Of a DNA stretch of 64,000 nt, positions 59,567 to 64,000 are shown in pieces. The first letter of the stretch is position 1, and every line of letters starts with the position of its first letter. The position numbers were made by a program, and so were the translations under genes. The notes beneath the pieces are model-generated. The model was not told where the DNA came from. It saw only the letters and a program-made list of their open reading frames with translations, and searched no databases. Source of the DNA: Mariannaea sp. PMI_226 (lineage: Eukaryota; Ascomycota; Sordariomycetes; Hypocreales; Nectriaceae); contig JANFOG010000008.1 in the NCBI GenBank assembly GCA_024336345.1, positions 2,046,001-2,110,000 of the forward strand. The letters run 5' to 3'.

Positions 59567-59686
59567 TACGTACAACAGTAGGGATTCCCCGGTCGTCACC
59601 GACCCGAGTACTAATCTACCGCTTCTTAGCTTGACGTGCGGAGAGCAGACGGGATCCAGTATTCTCTAAGAGCTGTGGTCGTATGT
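59567..59686 (-). rRNA. 5S ribosomal RNA, copy 2
   Basis: This is a second 120-nt copy, offset by exactly 205 bp, with about 13 differences from copy 1. Four pairs of these differences are compensatory and keep helix pairing. A T-run terminator follows it too (A run at 59557-59562 on the plus strand). Its 3' end reads GTACGTAA, which leaves one A-C mismatch and one open end pair in helix I, so it may be slightly weaker than copy 1. Confidence 0.88.
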
Positions 59687-61542
59687 ACTAGACTCGGTGT
59701 CTACGAAGAGTTAAGATTGTGAAGATGAAGCAAATAGATTTCTAAATACACCTGTTACAGGGTATTTTCTGATTGATAACGGGTGAGAGATCTTCGATAT
59801 CGACTCAGTTAGCGATATAATCTTTGATTCACAGGACTGATAGAAGTGTTACCGACTATTACTGAGGGCCTCTCTTTCAAATAGACGTTGGGACCCTCGG
59901 CACATGAGAGGCTCGAAAAGCCCTTTCAGCCCAGCTGAAAAGTGGTAAGCCTCTCTTCCTCTCAATGAGGCTGACGTCTATCTAGAACAGCGGAAGTCGA
60001 ATAATCTCATACGTGACGAGTTTTTCTCTTGTCAGAATTACGCCCGCAAAAACGTTGTTCATAGTGCATGGGATTGCAGTTACTCCTAAGTCTTTCTCTG
60101 AATGCTCGAATACTGCCACGGCATTATTTTCTTCATGATCCAATATCCCACGCTTGCGCATACGAGCCGACAAATACTATATTATACCTTTCTCAAGCAA
60201 GCTGCAGAGGAGAGCGTAGTAGCCACCAGTTGCAATGGTGTGCTCGAGAAGCTCGCCAAAGAGTAACTGAATGGTCGGTAGATCAAGAATCTTGCACCCA
60301 ATGTATACTCAGAGCCATCAGCGACAAATCTGTGGGCAGTCGTATCGAGAGGAACCAGATAAAGCTGGCGCTGTGGCCTACAGAACATTTCGCGCCCAGT
60401 ATGGAGCAAATCCTTCCCCAAAATCAGCGGTAGGAAAAAGACCAGAAAAGTAATGGATGTGAACCACAGGCAGAGGACTAGCTAGAAATCAACAACGAGG
60501 GGGTGGGGGTAGGCTTTAAAGATAAGTATGATATGAATATCAAGAAGGTGAGCATGAAGACCAAGATGAAGATGAGCAGAATGAGGAACCCGAATCTAAA
60601 CAGATTAAACGAGACGTCTAATTTAGGCGCATATTTCTCTTTCGACAACTTTGTCTAATTAGATATTCTTCAAAACCGAGCTAAAGATTACAATTTACTT
60701 GAATTAGAGAGTTAGTAGTATGAAAGGAATACATTAATATAAATCTATTTCAAAGGCACAAGGTGGAAGCAAAGCAAAAGCTATCTCAGTAAGGTAAGTA
60801 AAGTCCTTCTTGCCTGACAGCATGATCGTGAAAGAGCGTTAATTATGATTGCATGTCGTTCGAAGCTTTTTGGCTAAAGAAGATTCTCAGATCTTACTTC
60901 GCTGACTCTTTTCTCTTATGCATTTCAATGTCTTTGGGAAATGACCTGCTTGACAAGTTGCATTGACATGCATAGCATAGAATCAGTTGATGAGAAGCAA
61001 AGTAAGAGGGGCCCTCAAGGCTTGGATGCCAATGGAAAACGGGAGACGGACGGCAGTTGACTACGAATTAAAATTATGCGAAGAAAGGGTTCAAGCTGTC
61101 ACAAAGACTCGAATAAGGCTGTTGTTGCAGAAGGCTTCACAAGTATGCGCTCATCTAGGTGCTGCGCCACCCCCGGAATTTCGGTAAGTAGGTAGTAAAG
61201 AAGATTAGGATTAGGATCAAATCGGCCCTGACGTGTTTCTGTTTGGAAAAATGAGCACAACATTGTTTGGACATCATTTCATTTTCCAATTTATACTTGG
61301 GACGTGCAGCAACAGCTGTGTTGGCATTGACCGGGGACCCTGGACAGGGTGGTACATTTCAGCTGCCCTTTGGGCTTCCACTCGAAAATTTCCTTGTCGC
61401 CCAACTCGGACGACGTTTTGCGAAAATCTAGAACGAGCGGCCGGCAAAAAGGACCCTTTTGTGCTCTGGATGGCTTTTCGCCATCTGACTTTGCAATCCA
61501 GTCATCAGTTTTTCCCCCGGTCAGACTCATACTCGAATTAGG
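59687..61542. other. 1.86-kb spacer before the HET gene
   Basis: Short frames only. A plus-strand frame at 61233-61541, just before the HET start, has no recognisable domain. The middle part (about 60600-60900) is AT-rich. Confidence 0.5.
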
Positions 61543-63423
61543 ATGAAGAGAGAGCTAATCTACGACTTAGACTCTGATGAGTCGTCAGCATCGTTTGAGG
61601 GGCTAGACTCCGTCGAAAAAGCCCAGTCAAAGTACCACGTCTCTGTTTCTTCGTTCGCCAGAAACATACTCGCCAAGTTCAAAGATAAGACGTACGCAGC
61701 ACTCCCTCCTCACAATGACAGCATCCGCCTGGTCACATTACTGCCAGGCAAGGGAGAGTCAAAGGTGCAATGTAGCCTGACTGCGGTCCGGTTGTCCGAC
61801 AATCCCAAGTATGAGGCCCTCTCGTACACGTGGGGTGATCCGAAATTTCCTAGGCGATCCATCTCCCTGGATGGTGATAACTTTGTGGTTCGCGACAATC
61901 TCTGGTGGGCTTTGGTGTATCTCCGCCATCCGACAGAGCCGCGGGTCCTGTGGATTGACGCGATTTCCATCGACCAAAAAAACATCTCGGAGCGAAATTC
62001 TCAGGTGAAACTGATGGGCTTGATATTTTCCCAAGCATCAAGCGTGGTGATTTGGCTTGGACGAGCAACAACTGGGAGTAGGCTCTCCATGGCCCTCCTC
62101 AATGAGGTCGCCTCCAGCTCAGGTTCGACAGACGAAAGCGTCCTAAAAATGATTACTTCCAGGCCTGGAGTTGAGCGCAAGCTGAGACGGCTTTTTCACC
62201 TCAGGCTTTACTGGACCCGGCAATGGATTCTTCAAGAGGCCATCTTAGCCAAGGACATTACCATCCACTGCGGTGGCGACACACTACCATGGGAAGCTTT
62301 TCAAACAGCTGTAGAGAGAATCAAATCGTTAAGCTTGTACATAAAATCTTCAAAGATTTCGATCGAGGGCTTCTCTCATGGCGCGCTTGTGAGGGCGTTC
62401 GATGGTACCTTCTCCGTGCTACTGGACACCATCAGGTCCCGTCTCCAGTCATCTTCAAGTCGGGAAATTGACCTGAGACGCGTCATCGGTATCAGTCAAT
62501 GGTCTAAATGCTCTGTTATGAGCGACAAGATATATGGGCTTCTCGGCATGCTGGCAAGCACGATACCAGTTGACTATAATAAGTCCATCTTCGATGTGTA
62601 TGTTGATGCTCTTCAGCACTTGCGACATCCCAGCGTCCGTGGATCTGCCGACTTGTACGATCTCTACACCGTCCGATTCAGCAGGCTTCTGCAAAGACTC
62701 CTCAAGGGTCCAGTAGCCAATCCTGGATCCACCGTATCTTGTTTTATGGTTCAGGGATTGATCGGCGGGGAGATCCTCGGGTTGGCTGATCTCTCAACGT
62801 CATATGATAGCCAAGAAGCAAGGGCTCGGGCTAGCGATTTAATTATTCGGTATTCTGAGGCTATGGAGGAATCCAAAAGAGCGAGCCTCAGCCAACTGGT
62901 GGATAAATTCTCCTTCGAGTACAACCAGGGTTCCCACTTGTCCTCCAAGCCATGCGAGCCGCATCATTTCAGAGCCACGTTGGAACAAGAAGTCTCTAAT
63001 ATTGAAGTTCCCGAAGTCCTGCCGAGATCCGGCAATGTCCCTGTGCCAAAGACCTCCGTGGAAACCAGATCGCCGCCAAGGCTGTTTATCAGCACGAGTC
63101 TTAAGCCGTTGATCGGTTACGCTCCGTCGTCAGCGCAAACAGGTGACCTGCTTGTACGTTTCTTGATGTCTGACACATCCATCTTGATTCGACCGAGTGT
63201 TGATGGCTACACGTTTGTGGGACGTGCCTCTGTTCCCCGTCTCCCAGACAGCAGTTCCGATCTGTCATCAGAGACGCTCGAAATTGATCACGACCCGGTC
63301 AGCAGTGATCCGATAATTGTAGATGATTTAAAAGCATATAAACAACGCATCACAATCACATTAGATGCAGAAACTCTCCAGTTCATTTCCAACTACTGGG
63401 AGTTTGAGGGCATGAGAAGGTAG
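61543..63423 (+). CDS. HET-domain (heterokaryon incompatibility) protein
   Basis: A single exon of 626 aa. Residues about 40-210 carry the HET landmarks in order: SIRLVTLLPG, YEALSYTWGD, LRHPTEPRVLWIDAISIDQ, ERNSQVKLMGLIFSQASSVVIWLG. RLYWTRQWILQE follows later. The C-terminal part (from about residue 400) includes a Ser/Pro-rich segment and a terminal conserved stretch, but no second domain I recognise (no NACHT, WD or ankyrin). HET proteins trigger cell death after fusion of unlike hyphae; partners are often encoded elsewhere. The frame is uninterrupted, in contrast to the broken HET gene at 38.6-40.2 kb. An upstream start is possible but not needed. Confidence 0.9.
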   Translation: MKRELIYDLDSDESSASFEGLDSVEKAQSKYHVSVSSFARNILAKFKDKTYAALPPHNDSIRLVTLLPGKGESKVQCSLTAVRLSDNPKYEALSYTWGDPKFPRRSISLDGDNFVVRDNLWWALVYLRHPTEPRVLWIDAISIDQKNISERNSQVKLMGLIFSQASSVVIWLGRATTGSRLSMALLNEVASSSGSTDESVLKMITSRPGVERKLRRLFHLRLYWTRQWILQEAILAKDITIHCGGDTLPWEAFQTAVERIKSLSLYIKSSKISIEGFSHGALVRAFDGTFSVLLDTIRSRLQSSSSREIDLRRVIGISQWSKCSVMSDKIYGLLGMLASTIPVDYNKSIFDVYVDALQHLRHPSVRGSADLYDLYTVRFSRLLQRLLKGPVANPGSTVSCFMVQGLIGGEILGLADLSTSYDSQEARARASDLIIRYSEAMEESKRASLSQLVDKFSFEYNQGSHLSSKPCEPHHFRATLEQEVSNIEVPEVLPRSGNVPVPKTSVETRSPPRLFISTSLKPLIGYAPSSAQTGDLLVRFLMSDTSILIRPSVDGYTFVGRASVPRLPDSSSDLSSETLEIDHDPVSSDPIIVDDLKAYKQRITITLDAETLQFISNYWEFEGMRR

Positions 63424-64000
63424 ACTCTACAATTTATGGCCCAAATGATCATGACCGGAAGGCTGTCCACAAAAAAAAAAATCCATACTTGAACTCACTA
63501 ATTAGTATGAACCGTGATGAAAAGGAAGTTTTGTAGTTTAATAATGAAGAGGTGTTCGTCTTCTTCCTTTCCAGTCCCAAAAGTCGAGTGAAACGTTGAA
63601 AACATAGCGGCATCCGGATTTTGTCAACAAATCCTAGGTTATGGCCCGGCCTTTCATTTTCACGTTTTATATTATCAATTATAACTTTCAAGAAGAAAGA
63701 ATTCATCGAAATAGTAGTCGTAGAGAGTATCATGCCACAATGAATCTGCTCAAGCACATGATCGATTGTAGGATAAAGTAGTTGAGACATCATTGACCTG
63801 CACAAATGGAACGCTCCACTTAAGAGCTGAGCCACTCTGGTAGATTACTGTTTACCACCCCATGTGTTGGTAGATGCAACGAGCTGGGAGAGCATGGTCT
63901 TTATTTTCTTATCATTGTACACCCCGTAAGCTATCTTGACGCCATAAACTTTTAGCAGGGCCTTAGCTAATGCAACCCAGCTGTTGTTCAGCATAACATG
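63424..64000. other. Right end of window, no gene recognised
   Basis: A minus-strand frame of 128 codons (63449-63835) has no recognisable domain. A ten-base A run lies near 63471. Confidence 0.45.

Noticed and set aside
59340..59700. Direct repeat of about 120 bp as a transposon terminal repeat
   Set aside because: Both copies match 5S rRNA in length, ends, internal control region and terminator.
63449..63835. Minus-strand frame of 128 codons at the right end
   Set aside because: No recognisable domain and low-complexity start; likely chance frame.
1..64000. CRISPR arrays, operons or bacterial-type ribosome binding sites
   Set aside because: No regularly spaced repeats were seen, and the genes have eukaryotic introns and promoters.

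Overview
The window reads as nuclear DNA of a filamentous ascomycete (Pezizomycotina). Genes are split by short introns of about 50-95 nt with GTAnGT-type donors and CTNAC-type branch sites. There are typical fungal families (HET, WSC, Zn2Cys6, S28 peptidase, highly reducing polyketide synthase) and dispersed 5S rRNA genes. I could not place the genus from sequence alone. Every exon model given as complete was checked by hand for reading-frame continuity across splice sites; none has transcript support.

Left part (1-26.6 kb). After a deaminase-MYND fusion protein (41-3080) comes an apparent biosynthetic gene cluster (about 4.7-26.6 kb). It holds an alpha/beta-hydrolase (-), a highly reducing PKS with KS-AT-DH-cMeT-ER-KR-ACP (-), a divergently transcribed cytochrome P450 (+), a glutathione S-transferase (+), a short-chain dehydrogenase (-), the remnant of a second copy of the hydrolase, an acyl-CoA ligase (-) and a DHA2-type MFS transporter (-). 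The inferred logic is that the PKS makes a reduced, possibly C-methylated chain. The PKS has no thioesterase, so the hydrolase is a candidate for offloading. The ligase could activate the acid as a CoA or AMP ester, the P450, dehydrogenase and GST could tailor it, and the MFS protein could export it. No pathway-specific regulator lies inside the cluster.

Middle part (27-46 kb). This holds a small beta-rich protein, an RNase Z-like metallo-beta-lactamase protein, a secreted probably GPI-anchored S28 peptidase, a secreted Thr/Ser-rich surface protein, a broken ankyrin gene followed by a broken HET gene (37.4-40.2 kb), a two-WSC-domain membrane protein and a Zn2Cys6 regulator carrying a Ser-Ala repeat. 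The accessory, decaying feel of 32.5-41 kb contrasts with the intact genes around it.

Right part (46-64 kb). Here are a NDH-2/AIF-type FAD oxidoreductase, an isochorismatase-family hydrolase with a 21-nt micro-exon, a PHD-finger coiled-coil protein, a GNAT acetyltransferase, a second short-chain dehydrogenase, an NmrA-like protein, two 5S rRNA genes in direct repeat, and an intact HET-domain protein. The 5S copies differ by paired changes that keep their helices.
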